Shown here: positions 53,304 through 63,467 of the stretch, one piece after another | How the letters are laid out: every line of letters begins with the position of its first letter | Numbering within the stretch: position 1 is the first letter of the stretch | The notes under the pieces: generated by a model | What the model was told of the DNA's origin: nothing | What the model saw: the letters and a program-made list of their open reading frames with translations, nothing else | Databases searched by the model: none | Origin: Tsukamurella pulmonis | GTDB taxonomy: Bacteria; Actinomycetota; Actinomycetes; Mycobacteriales; Mycobacteriaceae | Reading direction: 5' to 3' | NCBI RefSeq assembly: GCF_900103175.1 | Contig: NZ_FNLF01000002.1 | Location: forward strand, 1,874,136-1,938,135 | Length of the DNA: 64,000 nt | Program-made: the position numbers and the translations under genes

Positions 53304-54152
53304 ATGGCTGTCGTCACCATGAAGCAGCTGCTGGACAGCGGCGCGCACTTCGGTCACCAGACCCGTCGGTGGAACCCGAAGATGAAGCGATTCATCTTCA
53401 CCGACCGCAACGGCATCTACATCATCGATCTGCAGCAGACGCTGACCTACATCGACAAGGCCTACGAGTTCGTCAAGGAGACCGTCGCCCACGGTGGCAC
53501 CGTCCTCTTCGTCGGTACCAAGAAGCAGGCCCAGGAGTCGATCGCCGAAGAGGCCACCCGCGTCGGCATGCCCTACGTGAACCAGCGCTGGCTGGGCGGC
53601 ATGCTCACCAACTTCCAGACGGTCCACAAGCGTCTTCAGCGCATGAAGGAGCTGGAGACCATGGAGCAGACCGGTGGCTTCGAGGGTCGCACCAAGAAGG
53701 AAATCCTCATGCTCACGCGTGAGAAGAACAAGCTCGAGCGCACCCTCGGCGGTATCCGCGACATGGCCAAGGTCCCCTCGGCCATCTGGGTCGTGGACAC
53801 CAACAAGGAGCACATCGCCGTGGGCGAGGCCCGCAAGCTGGGTATCCCGGTCATCGCGATCCTCGACACCAACTGCGATCCGGACCTCGTCGACTACCCG
53901 ATCCCGGGCAACGACGACGCCATCCGCTCCGCTGCGCTGCTGACCAAGGTCGTGGCCTCGGCCGTGGCTGAGGGCGTGCAGGCCCGCGCGGGCGTCGCCA
54001 CCGGCGATGCCAAGCCCGAGGCCGGCGCCGGCGAGCCCCTCGCCGAGTGGGAGCAGGAGCTGCTGGAGTCCGCCACCGTCGCTGCCGAGGCGCCCGCCGC
54101 CGAGGCCACCACGACGGAGGCTCCGGCCACCGAGACCCCGGCCGCCGAGTAA
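53304..54152 (+). CDS. rpsB: 30S ribosomal protein S2
   Basis: 282 residues from ATG 53304 after GAAAGAGG. Diagnostic segments are [32 protein letters not shown] and [12 protein letters not shown]. The last 40 residues form a low-complexity Ala/Glu/Thr/Pro tail beyond the S2 fold. It is followed by tsf in the universal order. Confidence 0.97.
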   Translation: MAVVTMKQLLDSGAHFGHQTRRWNPKMKRFIFTDRNGIYIIDLQQTLTYIDKAYEFVKETVAHGGTVLFVGTKKQAQESIAEEATRVGMPYVNQRWLGGMLTNFQTVHKRLQRMKELETMEQTGGFEGRTKKEILMLTREKNKLERTLGGIRDMAKVPSAIWVVDTNKEHIAVGEARKLGIPVIAILDTNCDPDLVDYPIPGNDDAIRSAALLTKVVASAVAEGVQARAGVATGDAKPEAGAGEPLAEWEQELLESATVAAEAPAAEATTTEAPATETPAAE

Positions 54153-54197
54153 CTGCGTCCGGTCGCACTTCCCTACAACGCTAAGGAGCCGCAATTC

Positions 54198-55022
54198 ATG
54201 GCGAACTACACCGCCGCTGACGTCAAGCGTCTCCGCGACCTCACCGGGTCGGGGATGATGGACTGCAAGAACGCGCTCACCGAGACCGACGGCGATTTCG
54301 ACAAGGCCGTCGAGGTGCTGCGCATCAAGGGCGCGAAGGACGTCGGCAAGCGCGCCGGTCGTTCCACCGCCGAGGGCCTCGTGGCCGCCAAGGACGGCGT
54401 GCTCATCGAGCTGAACTCCGAGACCGACTTCGTCGCGAAGAACGAGGAGTTCCAGCAGCTCGCCGACGCGATCGTCGCCGCCACCGCCGCCTCGGACGCC
54501 GCCACCGTCGAGGCCGTCGAGGCCCTGACGATCGACGGCGAGACCGTCGCCGCCCGCATCGAGGCCGCGTCGGCCAAGCTGGGTGAGAAGCTCGTGCTGC
54601 GCCGCGTGGCGCGCTACGACGGCCCCGTCGCCGTCTACCTGCACAAGCGCAGCTCGGACCTGCCGCCCGCCGTGGGCGTGCTGGTCTCGTTCGAGGGCGA
54701 GGGTGACACCGCTGCCGAGGCCGCTCGCGGCGCCGGCATGCAGATCGCCGCGCTCAAGGCGAAGTACGCCAGCCGGGACGAGGTTCCGGCCGACGTCATC
54801 GAGAACGAGCGTCGCATCGCCGAGGAGACCGCGCGGGCCGAGGGCAAGCCGGAGCAGGCGCTGCCGAAGATCATCGAGGGCAAGACGATCGCGTACTACA
54901 AGGACACCGTCCTTCCCGATCAGCCGTCGGTGACCGACAACAAGAAGTCGGTCCAGCAGGTGCTGGACGAGGCCGGCGCCAAGGTCGTCGCCTTCACGCG
55001 CTTCGAGGTCGGCCAGGACTAG
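54198..55022 (+). CDS. tsf: translation elongation factor Ts
   Basis: 274 residues. The N-terminal UBA-like helix bundle ([24 protein letters not shown]), then the TDFVAKN motif ([15 protein letters not shown]) that inserts next to the EF-Tu nucleotide site. It recycles EF-Tu-GDP. AAGGAG precedes the ATG; a terminator follows. Confidence 0.97.
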   Translation: MANYTAADVKRLRDLTGSGMMDCKNALTETDGDFDKAVEVLRIKGAKDVGKRAGRSTAEGLVAAKDGVLIELNSETDFVAKNEEFQQLADAIVAATAASDAATVEAVEALTIDGETVAARIEAASAKLGEKLVLRRVARYDGPVAVYLHKRSSDLPPAVGVLVSFEGEGDTAAEAARGAGMQIAALKAKYASRDEVPADVIENERRIAEETARAEGKPEQALPKIIEGKTIAYYKDTVLPDQPSVTDNKKSVQQVLDEAGAKVVAFTRFEVGQD

Positions 55023-55039
55023 TCTCCTGCAGACGTCAT

Positions 55040-55072
55040 CGGGCCGGGCAGTCATTGCGACTGCCCGGCCCG
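55040..55072 (+). terminator. terminator after tsf
   Basis: A perfect 14-bp stem, CGGGCCGGGCAGTC (55040-55053) with GACTGCCCGGCCCG (55059-55072), loop ATTGC. No clear T-run. Confidence 0.75.
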
Positions 55073-55084
55073 AGTCGTCTCCGT

Positions 55085-55195
55085 CGCCCCCCCGATTCGC
55101 CCCACCCCACCCGATCCGCGGCGCCCGCCCCCGATCCGTGCCCGCCCCACCGGGACGCCGTACGTTCCGGTGGGGCTGAGGCGAATCGGGGGGCG
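55085..55195. repeat. nested inverted repeats in the tsf-VOC gap
   Basis: Outer arms CGCCCCCCCGATTCGCC (55085-55101) and GGCGAATCGGGGGGCG (55180-55195) pair with one bulge. An inner perfect 10-bp stem joins GCCCCACCGG (55144-55153) and CCGGTGGGGC (55167-55176). CCCGATYCG recurs three times in the left part. No coding capacity; function unknown. Confidence 0.6.
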
Positions 55196-55245
55196 TGCGG
55201 AAATCTTCAAGCCCGACGGTGCCTCCGGCTGCCAGTCTTGAAGGC

Positions 55246-55640
55246 ATGAACACCACACGCAAAGACACGAACATCTGGCCCGGCATCACCTGCGACGATC
55301 CGCTCGCGGAGCGGGAGTGGTTGCGCGGACTCGGTTTCGAGGACGGGATCCTCGTCGAGGGCGACGGTGACGGCGAGGTCGTCCACTCCGAGATGCTCTG
55401 GCCCGACGGGGCCGGGTCATGGTCTCGAGCATCTGCAAGGTCGACACGACCTTCACCAACCCGCCCGGCACGTCCGGGGTGTACGTGGTCGTCACCGACC
55501 CCGACGCCGTGTACGCCCGCGCGCAGGCCATCGGCGCGCGCCTGGTGCGCGACATGGCGGAGGAGGACTATGGGTCGCGAGGGTTCTCCATCGCCGACGC
55601 GGAGGGCAACACGTGGAGTTTCGGTACCTACGCGGGGTGA
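55246..55640 (+). pseudogene. VOC (glyoxalase-like) family protein, frameshifted
   Basis: ATG 55246 (after TTGAAGG) opens a frame reading WPGITCDDPLAEREWLRGLGF up to EMLWPDG. The remainder of a VOC protein continues in another frame from about 55413 (VMVSSICKVD) to 55640 (RGFSIADAEGNTWSFGTYAG). One extra G in the run at 55408-55411 would restore GGRVMVSS. Either a real one-base deletion or a sequencing error. Intact, it would be about 131 residues, a small metal-binding VOC fold. It overlaps the next gene (GTGA), so the pair was an operon. Confidence 0.75.
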
Positions 55641-56398
55641 CGGCGCCCGGGATCTCGCGCGCGACCGCCTACGACATCAGCGGCGTCGTCCCCGGCACGC
55701 ACCTGGCCGTCCCGTCGCCGGCGCTCACGCTGATCATCGACCTCGGGCACGGCCTCGACCTGACGGGGCCGGGCCTGCCCGACCGGACGACGTTCCGGCT
55801 GTGCCTGTCCGGGATGCACCCGACGCCGTAACTGGTGCACCACGACGGGCTGCAGCGCGGCGTCCAGGTCGACGTCCTGCCGAGCCTCGTCCGCGCGCTC
55901 ACCGGCGCACCCGCGGCCGAGCTCGGGGGAGAGGCCGTCGAACTCGACGACCTCCACCCGGGTCTCGCCGCCGAGCTGTACGGCCGCGTGGCGGCGGCAC
56001 CCGTCGCCCGTCGTGAGGCCGTCGCGGCAGGCGTCCTGGCGGGCTACGCGACGTCGGGCCGCGACGTGCAGCCCGACGCGGCGGCGGCGTGGTCCCACCT
56101 CGTCGCCCGCCAGGGGCGGGTCACCGTCGCCGAACTCGTTGAGCGCTCCGGGTGGTCGGCGCGGTACCTGGCGATGAGGTTCACGGCCGAGTTCGGCATG
56201 GGGATCAAGCAGGCGGCCCGCCTGATGCGCTTCGACGCCGCGCGGCACGCGCTCGAGGCCGGGGCGGGCGCCGCCGACGTCGCGGTGGGCGCCGGGTACG
56301 CGGACCAGGCGCACCTGAGCCGCGAGTTCCGGGCCTTCCTGGGGTGTTCGCCGTCCGCGTACCTCGCGCGACGCAGGAGCGAGTTCACGCCTGTGTAG
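55637..56398 (+). pseudogene. AraC-family regulator with in-frame stop
   Basis: GTG 55637 overlaps the VOC stop. The frame runs 64 codons (SGVVPGTHLAVPSPALTLII) to a TAA at 55829-55831, then continues in the same frame with LVHHDGLQRGVQVDVLPSL to a full AraC helix-turn-helix (VAELVERSGWSARYLAMRF, VAVGAGYADQAHLSREFRAF). HPTP-stop-LVHHDG matches the usual continuous HxxP-x-LVxHDG core of this subfamily, so a nonsense change split it. A downstream start could still yield the DNA-binding half. Confidence 0.75.
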
Positions 56399-56408
56399 TC
56401 TCGCCGGG

Positions 56409-57332
56409 GTGTCCTGGATCCGGCGTGCGATCGCACTCGCCCTCGTCGCGTGCCTCGTGCTCGCGGTCGGGGCGTCGACGTACATCGGCGGCGGCAGCGG
56501 CTACGTGCACTACCAGAGCAACTCCAGGAGCTACATCCCCGATCTGCCCGGCGGCGCCCAGTACGTCTCGATGGGCGACAGCTACGCGGCGTCCGGGACC
56601 ACCGCCAAGGTGCGGCCGCTGGACCTGTGCGCCCGTAACGGCGACGACCTCGGGCACGTCCTCGCCCAGCGCCTGCAGCCGTACTCCTTCACCGACCGCG
56701 CGTGCTCGGGCGCCACGCTCGACGACCTGACCCAGCCCTCGCCCAAGCCGAACACCTCGCCGCAGCTCTTCGGCGTCGGGCCGTACACACGGCTCGTCAC
56801 GATCATCATCGGAGCGAACTCCCTGGGCTTCGGCAACATCGTGGTGCACTGCTTCGGCGAGCCCGACGAGCGCTGCGGCGCCGTCGCCACCCAGGACCTG
56901 CCCGGCTCGCAGGGCTGGAACTTCGTGCGCGCGCAGTACGCGGCCACCGTCGACGCGATCAAGCGCGCCGCCGCGCCCGACGTGCGGGTCGTCCTGGTCG
57001 GCTACCTCCCGCTGTTCCCGCTCGACGGTCCGCTCGACCGCGCCTGCCTGGACCGGGCCGGGATCCCCGAGGAGAACGTCGGCCACTGGCGCACCTGGTA
57101 CCGCAGCGTCGACCGGCTCATCCGTGAGGTGGCCGCGGACCGTCGGGTGATGTACGTCCAGCCTCCGATGGAACGCACCGCGTGCGAGCCCGATCCGTAC
57201 GTGCGGATCGGCGGATCCAAGCTCAGGAAGCAGGAGCCGGACGCCAACGGACTGCACCCGACAGCGGCCGGACAGCGGGCGTTGGGCAACCTGATAGAGG
57301 ACCGGCTCCGAGGAACTGCGCCGCCCGCATAG
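56409..57332 (+). CDS. SGNH/GDSL-type hydrolase, membrane-anchored or secreted
   Basis: 307 residues. An N-terminal signal or anchor helix ([17 protein letters not shown]) is followed by an SGNH hydrolase fold: nucleophile Ser58 in [16 protein letters not shown] as block III, and GLHPTAAGQ with the catalytic His near the end. Likely an extracytoplasmic lipase or esterase. It has paired cysteines fitting secretion. TAGTCT (56396-56401) is seven bases before the GTG. It stands between the broken AraC gene and pyrH. Confidence 0.85.
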   Translation: MSWIRRAIALALVACLVLAVGASTYIGGGSGYVHYQSNSRSYIPDLPGGAQYVSMGDSYAASGTTAKVRPLDLCARNGDDLGHVLAQRLQPYSFTDRACSGATLDDLTQPSPKPNTSPQLFGVGPYTRLVTIIIGANSLGFGNIVVHCFGEPDERCGAVATQDLPGSQGWNFVRAQYAATVDAIKRAAAPDVRVVLVGYLPLFPLDGPLDRACLDRAGIPEENVGHWRTWYRSVDRLIREVAADRRVMYVQPPMERTACEPDPYVRIGGSKLRKQEPDANGLHPTAAGQRALGNLIEDRLRGTAPPA

Positions 57333-57342
57333 GATGGTCGTC

Positions 57343-58104
57343 GTGACGGACACGGCCCAGGGACAGCAGACGGATCAGGACACGGAGCACAAGGTGCGGC
57401 ACGGCTACAAGCGCGTGCTGCTCAAGCTGGGCGGCGAGATGTTCGGCGGCGGTGAGGTGGGGCTCGACCCCGACGTGGTGACGACGGTGGCGCAGCAGAT
57501 CGCCGAGGTCGCGCGCAGCGGCCACGAGATCGCCGTGGTGATCGGCGGCGGCAACTTCTTCCGTGGTGCCGAACTGCAGAACCGCGGCATGGACCGCGCC
57601 CGCTCGGACTACATGGGCATGCTCGGCACGGTGATGAACTGCCTCGCCCTGCAGGACTTCCTGCAGAAGGAGGGCGTGGACACCCGCGTGCAGACCGCCA
57701 TCACCATGGGGCAGGTCGCCGAGCCCTATCTGCCGCTGCGTGCCCGGCGCCACCTCGAGAAGGGCCGCGTCGTGATCTTCGGCGCCGGCATGGGCATGCC
57801 CTACTTCTCCACCGACACCACCGCCGCCCAGCGCGCGCTGGAGATCGGCGCCGAGGTGGTGCTCATGGCGAAGGCCGTCGACGGGGTCTACGACAGCGAC
57901 CCCCGCACGAACCCCGACGCGAAGCTCTTCGACGAGATCACCCATCGCGCCGCCCTGGAGAAGGGCCTCAAGGTGGCCGACGCGACCGCCTTCAGCCTCT
58001 GCATGGACAACAAGATGCCGATGCTGGTGTTCAATCTCCTGGAGGAGGGGAACATCGCCCGTGCCGTCGCGGGGGAGAAGATCGGCACCCTCGTCCGGCC
58101 GTGA
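57343..58104 (+). CDS. pyrH: UMP kinase
   Basis: 253 residues. Amino acid kinase fold with [25 protein letters not shown], and [21 protein letters not shown]. It makes UDP for pyrimidine nucleotides. The GTG at 57343 is seven bases after TAGGAT (57330-57335), so I prefer it to the in-frame ATG at 57334, which would overlap the -10 box. It is followed by frr and cdsA in the standard order. Confidence 0.95.
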   Translation: MTDTAQGQQTDQDTEHKVRHGYKRVLLKLGGEMFGGGEVGLDPDVVTTVAQQIAEVARSGHEIAVVIGGGNFFRGAELQNRGMDRARSDYMGMLGTVMNCLALQDFLQKEGVDTRVQTAITMGQVAEPYLPLRARRHLEKGRVVIFGAGMGMPYFSTDTTAAQRALEIGAEVVLMAKAVDGVYDSDPRTNPDAKLFDEITHRAALEKGLKVADATAFSLCMDNKMPMLVFNLLEEGNIARAVAGEKIGTLVRP

Positions 58105-58150
58105 CGCCGGATGCAACCACCCATTCTGAAGTAAAGGACGTGTGACCCAA

Positions 58151-58708
58151 GTGATCGACGAAACGCTCTTCGACGCCGAGGAGAAGATGGAGAAGGCCGT
58201 CTCGGTGGCCCGGGAGGACTTCCAGTCGATCCGCACCGGTCGCGCGAACCCGGCGATGTTCTCCAAGGTGGTCGTGGACTACTACGGCTCGCCCACGCCC
58301 ATCACCCAGATCAGCTCGATCACCACGCCCGAGGCGCGGCTCGTGGTGATCAAGCCCTACGAGGCGAACCAGCTCGGCAACATCGAGACCGCCATTCGCA
58401 ACTCGGACCTGGGCGTGAACCCGACCAACGACGGTCAGCTGATCCGCGTCGGCATCCCGCAGCTCACCGAGGAGCGACGCAAGGACCTGGTCAAGCAGGT
58501 CAAGGGCAAGGGCGAGGACGCCAAGGTGTCCATCCGCAACGTGCGCCGCAAGGCCAACGACCAGCTGGCCAAGATCGTCAAGGACGGCGACGCCGGTGAG
58601 GACGAGGTGGCCCGCGCCGAGAAGGAGCTCGACAAGACGACGTCCAAGTACGTCGCCCAGATCGAGGACCTCGTGGCGCGCAAGGAAGCCGATCTGATGG
58701 AGGTCTAG
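58151..58708 (+). CDS. frr: ribosome recycling factor
   Basis: 185 residues. [27 protein letters not shown] and the three-helix bundle pattern through [19 protein letters not shown] are diagnostic. It splits post-termination ribosomes with EF-G. I chose the GTG at 58151 because it gives the family start and length; a GTG at 58142 is only three bases from AAAGGA and is less likely. Confidence 0.94.
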   Translation: MIDETLFDAEEKMEKAVSVAREDFQSIRTGRANPAMFSKVVVDYYGSPTPITQISSITTPEARLVVIKPYEANQLGNIETAIRNSDLGVNPTNDGQLIRVGIPQLTEERRKDLVKQVKGKGEDAKVSIRNVRRKANDQLAKIVKDGDAGEDEVARAEKELDKTTSKYVAQIEDLVARKEADLMEV

Positions 58709-58710
58709 CC

Positions 58711-59610
58711 GTGCCGGAAACCCCCGAATCAGTCGGCTCCGGGCCGAGCGCACCGGGCGGGCCCGAGGAGTCCGGCAAGCGGCGCATCAGCGCCGGCCGC
58801 GACCTCCCGGCCGCCATCGGCGTGGGCGTGAGCCTGGGCGGGCTGATCGTGGCGATCCTGTACTTCGCGCCGCACCTGTGGGTCCCGCTGGTGGCCGCGG
58901 CCGTCGCCGTCGCCACCTGGGAGGTGGTCAAGCGCTTCCGCGCCGCCGGCACCAACCTGGAACTGTGGCCGATGCTCATCGGCGGGCAGGCCATCATCTG
59001 GCTGAGCTGGCCGCTGGGCCCGGAGGGGGTGCTGGCGGCGTTCGTCGCCACCGTGCTGGTCGCCATCGTCTGGCGACTGCTGGGGCACCAGAGCACCGCC
59101 GCGCCGAACTCGTTCACGCGCGACATCTCGACCACCGTTTTCGTGCTCGCCTGGATCCCGCTGTTCGCGTCCTTCGGCGCGATGCTGGTGCTCCCCGAGG
59201 ATCGCGGGCCGCAGCGCGTCGTGGCGCTGGTGCTGCTCGTGGTGTGCTCGGACGTCGGCGGCTACGCCTCGGGCGTCCTCTTCGGCAAGCATCCGATGGT
59301 GCCCGCGATCAGCCCCAAGAAGTCCTGGGAGGGCTTCGCCGGGTCGATGGTCGCCGGCGCGGTCGGTGCGGTGCTCGTGCTGAAGTTCCTGCTCGACGTG
59401 AACCCGGTGTGGGGCCTGCTGCTCGGCCCCGTCGTGGTGATCACCGCGACGCTCGGCGACCTGCTCGAGTCCCAGGTCAAGCGCGACCTGGGCATCAAGG
59501 ACATGGGCACCCTGCTGCCCGGGCACGGCGGCATCATGGACCGGCTGGACTCCCTGCTGCCCAGCGCCGTGGTGGTGTGGGCCGCACTCACCGCCCTGAT
59601 GGGCAGCTAG
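58711..59610 (+). CDS. cdsA: phosphatidate cytidylyltransferase CdsA
   Basis: 299 residues with about eight membrane helices. The signature LGIKDMGTLLPGHGGIMDRLDSLL marks the active site, and SPKKSWEGFAGS is the second conserved stretch. It makes CDP-diacylglycerol for phospholipid synthesis. Starts two bases after frr. The first 30 residues are polar and cytoplasmic. Confidence 0.95.
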   Translation: MPETPESVGSGPSAPGGPEESGKRRISAGRDLPAAIGVGVSLGGLIVAILYFAPHLWVPLVAAAVAVATWEVVKRFRAAGTNLELWPMLIGGQAIIWLSWPLGPEGVLAAFVATVLVAIVWRLLGHQSTAAPNSFTRDISTTVFVLAWIPLFASFGAMLVLPEDRGPQRVVALVLLVVCSDVGGYASGVLFGKHPMVPAISPKKSWEGFAGSMVAGAVGAVLVLKFLLDVNPVWGLLLGPVVVITATLGDLLESQVKRDLGIKDMGTLLPGHGGIMDRLDSLLPSAVVVWAALTALMGS

Positions 59611-59624
59611 CGCCCGGACCGGCG

Positions 59625-60884
59625 TCAGGGGCGGCGGCGCACGGCCTCGCGCAGTGGACGCGGGGTGATCCCGTCGCGGCGCCGGGCCTTGCCGCGGGTG
59701 ACGATGACCCCGATCAGGGCGATCGCCCACAGCGGGTACTGCACCGTCCAGGCCGCCCGGAACCCGTCGAAGGTCAGCCCGTCGCCGGACCCCATCACCG
59801 CGCCCATCGCCTGGATCAGCACCAGGCTGGCGAGGAACCCGCCGATGTTCACCATGCCCTGCGCGGTGCCCAGCACCCGCGTCGTGTTGAACGAGCGCGC
59901 GTAGTCGAAGCCGATCGCGGAGCTGGGGCCGCCGACGGAGATCACCAGCACGAGCAGGGTGAGCAGCCAGACCGGGGAGGGCTCGTCGCGCACCAGGACC
60001 GCCGTCCAGACGCTCGCGCTACCGACGATGATGGCGATGACCATCCACGACCGGCGCAGCGGGAACCGCCCGGTGAGGTAGCCGATCACCGGCCCCGCGG
60101 CGAGCGTCGCGGCCACACCGAAGCTCACGATCGCGCCGGCCGTGGCCGACGAGAGGCCCTGGCCCAGCGTGAGGTAGGGGACGCCCCACATGAGCATGAA
60201 CGCGGTCACCGAGAACATCGCACCCATGTGCGTGAAGAAGCCCAGCCGCGTGCCCGGGTGCAGCCACGTCGAGCGGAGGATGCCGGGGATGTCGGCGACG
60301 CGGACGGTCACGCGCGGGGGGATGCGGTCGGCGGGGGCGTCGCGCACCACGGTCAGTACCGCGACGGCGGCGATCAGCCCCAGACTGGCGGCCGCGAGAT
60401 ACGCGGGCGTCCAGCCCTCGGCGTGCAACAGGGCCAGGAACGGGACCGCGGAGAGGATCTGGCCGAGCTGGCCCGTCATGCCCGTCAACTGCGTCACCAG
60501 CGGGATGCGGCGCACCGGGAACCACGCGGGCACCAGGCGCAGCACGGAGACGAAGGTCAGGGCGTCGCCGATGCCGACCGCGACGCGGCCGGCGATGGCG
60601 ACGGGCAGAGCGCCGGTGAGCGCCAGCGTCATCTGTCCCAGCGCCATGATCAGGGCGCCGGTGAACACCAGGCGGCGCGATCCGAACCGGTCGAGCATCA
60701 GGCCCGCCGGGATCTGCATCCCCGCGTAGACCACGAGCTGGAGCACCACGAACGCCGAGAGCGTCGCGGGCGCTGCGCCGTAGCGTTCACCGGCCTCGGT
60801 GCCGGAGACCCCGAACGAGGTCCGTTGGAGAACGCCGACGACGTAGGCGAGAGTCGCCACCGACCAGACGACCCATGCGCGCAT
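59625..60884 (-). CDS. MFS transporter (nitrate/nitrite or organic ion type)
   Basis: 419 residues with twelve predicted helices. YVVGVLQRTSFGVSG and PAGLMLDRFGSRRLV resemble the ACS and NNP branches of MFS; DRFGSRRLV is the loop 2-3 signature. The substrate is unknown. It is convergent with cdsA; a hairpin separates it from the LapA gene upstream. Confidence 0.8.
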   Translation of the reverse strand: MRAWVVWSVATLAYVVGVLQRTSFGVSGTEAGERYGAAPATLSAFVVLQLVVYAGMQIPAGLMLDRFGSRRLVFTGALIMALGQMTLALTGALPVAIAGRVAVGIGDALTFVSVLRLVPAWFPVRRIPLVTQLTGMTGQLGQILSAVPFLALLHAEGWTPAYLAAASLGLIAAVAVLTVVRDAPADRIPPRVTVRVADIPGILRSTWLHPGTRLGFFTHMGAMFSVTAFMLMWGVPYLTLGQGLSSATAGAIVSFGVAATLAAGPVIGYLTGRFPLRRSWMVIAIIVGSASVWTAVLVRDEPSPVWLLTLLVLVISVGGPSSAIGFDYARSFNTTRVLGTAQGMVNIGGFLASLVLIQAMGAVMGSGDGLTFDGFRAAWTVQYPLWAIALIGVIVTRGKARRRDGITPRPLREAVRRRP

Positions 60885-60970
60885 GGGTCCATCGTTTCAC
60901 CCCGGCCGGATCCCGTGCGCGGCACGGCCGGTGAATCCGCGGCGGAGGTGCGCAGGAGGACGCCGCCCCG

Positions 60971-60997
60971 CCGCGGTGAGCGGTGGATTCACCGCGG
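60971..60997 (-). terminator. hairpin after the LapA-domain gene
   Basis: CCGCGGTGA (60971-60979) and TCACCGCGG (60989-60997) pair perfectly with a nine-base loop. No T-tract. It lies between the two minus-strand genes and may end the LapA-domain transcript. Confidence 0.5.
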
Positions 60998-61014
60998 TGG
61001 CGGGGAGAGCGCCG

Positions 61015-61452
61015 TCAGTCCTGCAGCTTCTTCGCCGCGCGCCGCAGCTGCAGGATGCGCAGTGCGCCCGCGAGGCCGACCAGCAGGGCACCGCCGATCG
61101 CGGCGATGAGCAGCGACACGCCGAGCGGCAGTCGCGCGGTCCAGAAGATCAGGTTGATCTCGGTGTTCTGCTGGTTCTGCACGATGAACACCAGCAGGAG
61201 CAGCAGCACCACGGCGCCGCCGACGAGACCGGACCACAGCGCGGCCGAGCGTGTGTGCTTGACCTGTTCGTACGCGTCGCGCGTGTCGATCCGGCGCTTC
61301 GACGACGGCGTCGTCGCACCGGTGCGGGCGTCGTCGGCACCGGCCGGCACGGCGGTCGGATCGGCGGGGACGTCGAGGGCGTCGGAGGGGCCGGGGGTGG
61401 GGGTACCCAGCGCTTCTTCGCCGTCTCGAACGTGGTCTTCGTCCTTGGGCAT
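61015..61452 (-). CDS. LapA-domain (DUF1049) membrane protein
   Basis: 145 residues from ATG 61452. An acidic Pro-rich cytoplasmic N-terminus (about 1-70) is followed by two membrane helices ([22 protein letters not shown] and [23 protein letters not shown]) and a short basic coil ([13 protein letters not shown]). [13 protein letters not shown] between the helices is the LapA signature. LapA relatives act in envelope lipid or lipopolysaccharide handling; function here unknown. Confidence 0.82.
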   Translation of the reverse strand: MPKDEDHVRDGEEALGTPTPGPSDALDVPADPTAVPAGADDARTGATTPSSKRRIDTRDAYEQVKHTRSAALWSGLVGGAVVLLLLLVFIVQNQQNTEINLIFWTARLPLGVSLLIAAIGGALLVGLAGALRILQLRRAAKKLQD

Positions 61453-61555
61453 GGCGTCATCCTGCCACCTCGCGCGGGGGTGCGACACTCGGCGCGCGGT
61501 GGCTCGGATCACGCTGGTCGGCGCAGCGGCGCCGACGTGGGAGGATGGAGGTGTT

Positions 61556-62668
61556 ATGAGCACCTCCCTGCCCCTGGTATTCGACGCCCCCAAGCGCGGC
61601 AAGCCCCCGCGCCATCTCGCCGACCTCACCGACGACGAGCTCAGGACCGCGGTCAAGGACCTCGGCCTGCCCGCGTTCCGCGCGAACCAGCTCGCCCGGC
61701 ACTACTACGGCCGGCTCGAGGCCGACGCGGCGACGATGACCGACCTGCCGGCGAACGCGCGGGGCACCGTCGGCGAGGCGCTCCTGCCCGAGTTGATGAC
61801 GCCCGTGCGGCACATCGCCACCGACAGCGGCACCACCCGCAAGACTTTGTGGCGCCTGCACGACGGCACGCTGCTCGAATCCGTGCTCATGCGCTACACC
61901 GACCGCGCGACGCTGTGCATCTCCAGCCAGGCCGGCTGCGGCATGGCGTGCCCGTTCTGCGCCACCGGCCAGGGCGGCCTCGACCGCAACCTCTCGACCG
62001 CCGAGATCGTGGACCAGGTACGCAGCGCCGCGAAGGCGATGCAGGACGGCGACGTGTCCGGGGGACCGGGGCGGCTGTCGAACGTCGTGTTCATGGGCAT
62101 GGGGGAGCCGCTCGCCAACTACAAGCGCGTGGTGCAGGCCGTCCGCCGGATCACCTCACCGGCACCGGAGGGCCTGGGGATCTCGCAGCGCCACGTCACC
62201 GTCAGCACTGTGGGCCTGGCGCCCGCGATCCGCAAGCTGGCCGACGAGGGCCTGTCCGTGACGCTGGCCGTCTCGCTGCACACCCCCGACGACGAGCTGC
62301 GCGACACGCTGGTTCCGGTGAACAACCGCTGGAGCGTGCAGGAGGTGCTGGAGGCCGCACGGTACTACGCCGATCGGACGGGCCGCCGCGTGTCCATCGA
62401 GTACGCGCTGATCCGCGACGTCAACGATCAGCCGTGGCGCGCCGACATGCTCGGGGAGAAGCTGCGCAAGAAGCTCGGTCAGTTCGCGCACGTCAACCTG
62501 ATCCCGCTGAACCCGACGCCGGGCAGCGAGTGGGACGCGTCGCCGAAGGACCGTCAGGACGAGTTCGTGCGCCGGGTGATCGCGCAGGGCGTCTCGTGCA
62601 CCGTGCGCGATACCCGGGGCCAGGAGATCGCGGCGGCCTGCGGTCAGCTGGCCGCCGAGGAGAAGTAG
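61556..62668 (+). CDS. rlmN: 23S rRNA (adenine-C2)/tRNA methyltransferase RlmN
   Basis: 370 residues. The radical-SAM cluster is CGMACPFC (Cys128, Cys132, Cys135). [21 protein letters not shown] and [12 protein letters not shown] are family blocks. The methyl-carrying Cys is expected near the end ([11 protein letters not shown]). It methylates A2503 of 23S rRNA and A37 of some tRNAs. The ATG at 61556 is preceded by GGAGGTG. Confidence 0.95.
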   Translation: MSTSLPLVFDAPKRGKPPRHLADLTDDELRTAVKDLGLPAFRANQLARHYYGRLEADAATMTDLPANARGTVGEALLPELMTPVRHIATDSGTTRKTLWRLHDGTLLESVLMRYTDRATLCISSQAGCGMACPFCATGQGGLDRNLSTAEIVDQVRSAAKAMQDGDVSGGPGRLSNVVFMGMGEPLANYKRVVQAVRRITSPAPEGLGISQRHVTVSTVGLAPAIRKLADEGLSVTLAVSLHTPDDELRDTLVPVNNRWSVQEVLEAARYYADRTGRRVSIEYALIRDVNDQPWRADMLGEKLRKKLGQFAHVNLIPLNPTPGSEWDASPKDRQDEFVRRVIAQGVSCTVRDTRGQEIAAACGQLAAEEK

Positions 62669-62669
62669 C

Positions 62670-62933
62670 TCAGTACTTCCACTTCTTGCGGCGGGTGGTC
62701 AGCCACTGCACGAGGATCGAGCCCAGGATCACCACGGCGAAGCCGACGAGGAAGATGTCCTCGGTCTTGCCCTGGTGGTTGCCGATGGTCATGAGCAGCA
62801 GCAGAATCGCGAACAGCACGCCGGAGATGCGCGCCGCGGTGGGGGCGTTGCCGCTCCAGCCCCAGTCGCGCGACGGGACGTCGGCGACGTCGACCTTCGA
62901 AGTGCTCTGACGCTCCAGGTCGGTGGTTGCCAC
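62670..62933 (-). CDS. DUF2631 family membrane protein
   Basis: 87 residues. A polar N-terminus (about 1-30) precedes two membrane helices (ISGVLFAILLLLMTIGNHQG, FLVGFAVVILGSILVQWL) and a basic end RRKKWKY. Conserved in mycobacteria and relatives beside rlmN and dxr, function unknown. GTG 62933 follows AAGGAGAAC. It ends one base from rlmN. Confidence 0.88.
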   Translation of the reverse strand: MATTDLERQSTSKVDVADVPSRDWGWSGNAPTAARISGVLFAILLLLMTIGNHQGKTEDIFLVGFAVVILGSILVQWLTTRRKKWKY

Positions 62934-63053
62934 TCGAGTTCTCCTTCATCGCTTCAGCTGAGCACCGGGCCGGGGCCCGGGATACGGATGAATCCTATCC
63001 CGCTACGACCGTGCGTCGTACGAGGGGCGGGAAATCCTGGGTACCGTGGCGCC

Positions 63054-63458
63054 GTGATCTTCCATCTGGCTCTCGTATCCGACTGGGACGCCGCGCGCGC
63101 CGCCGGCGAGTACACCGTGTCCACGCGCGGCGCCTCCCTCGCCGACGTCGGCTTCGTGCACTGCTCCACGGCGGAGCAGTGGCGCGGCGTCCGGGAGCGG
63201 TTCTACGCCGACGTCCCCGCCGCGGATCTCGTGCTGCTCTCCATCGATCCGACGGGGCTCGACGTGCGGTACGAGCCGCCCGCGCCCGGGGTCGAGGAAC
63301 TGTTCCCGCACGTCTACGGGCCGATCCCCGTATCCGCGGTGGTCGAACTGGCGCCCGCGGACCTCGTCGACAGTTCGTCAGCGGCGAAAGCGGTACCGGC
63401 GCAGCGGGACCGGACCGGCGGCGACGGCGGACCGTCGGGCGAGGGCGGCCGCCGATAG
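63054..63458 (+). CDS. DUF952 family protein
   Basis: 134 residues. IFHLALVSDWDAARAAGEY, FVHCSTAEQW and VEELFPHVYGPIPVSAV are the DUF952 pattern, a small fold related to ADP-ribosyltransferases by structure in other members; function unknown. GTG 63054 lies six bases after TACCGT (63042-63047). The last 25 residues are disordered. Confidence 0.88.
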   Translation: MIFHLALVSDWDAARAAGEYTVSTRGASLADVGFVHCSTAEQWRGVRERFYADVPAADLVLLSIDPTGLDVRYEPPAPGVEELFPHVYGPIPVSAVVELAPADLVDSSSAAKAVPAQRDRTGGDGGPSGEGGRR

Positions 63459-63467
63459 GCTGAGCCC

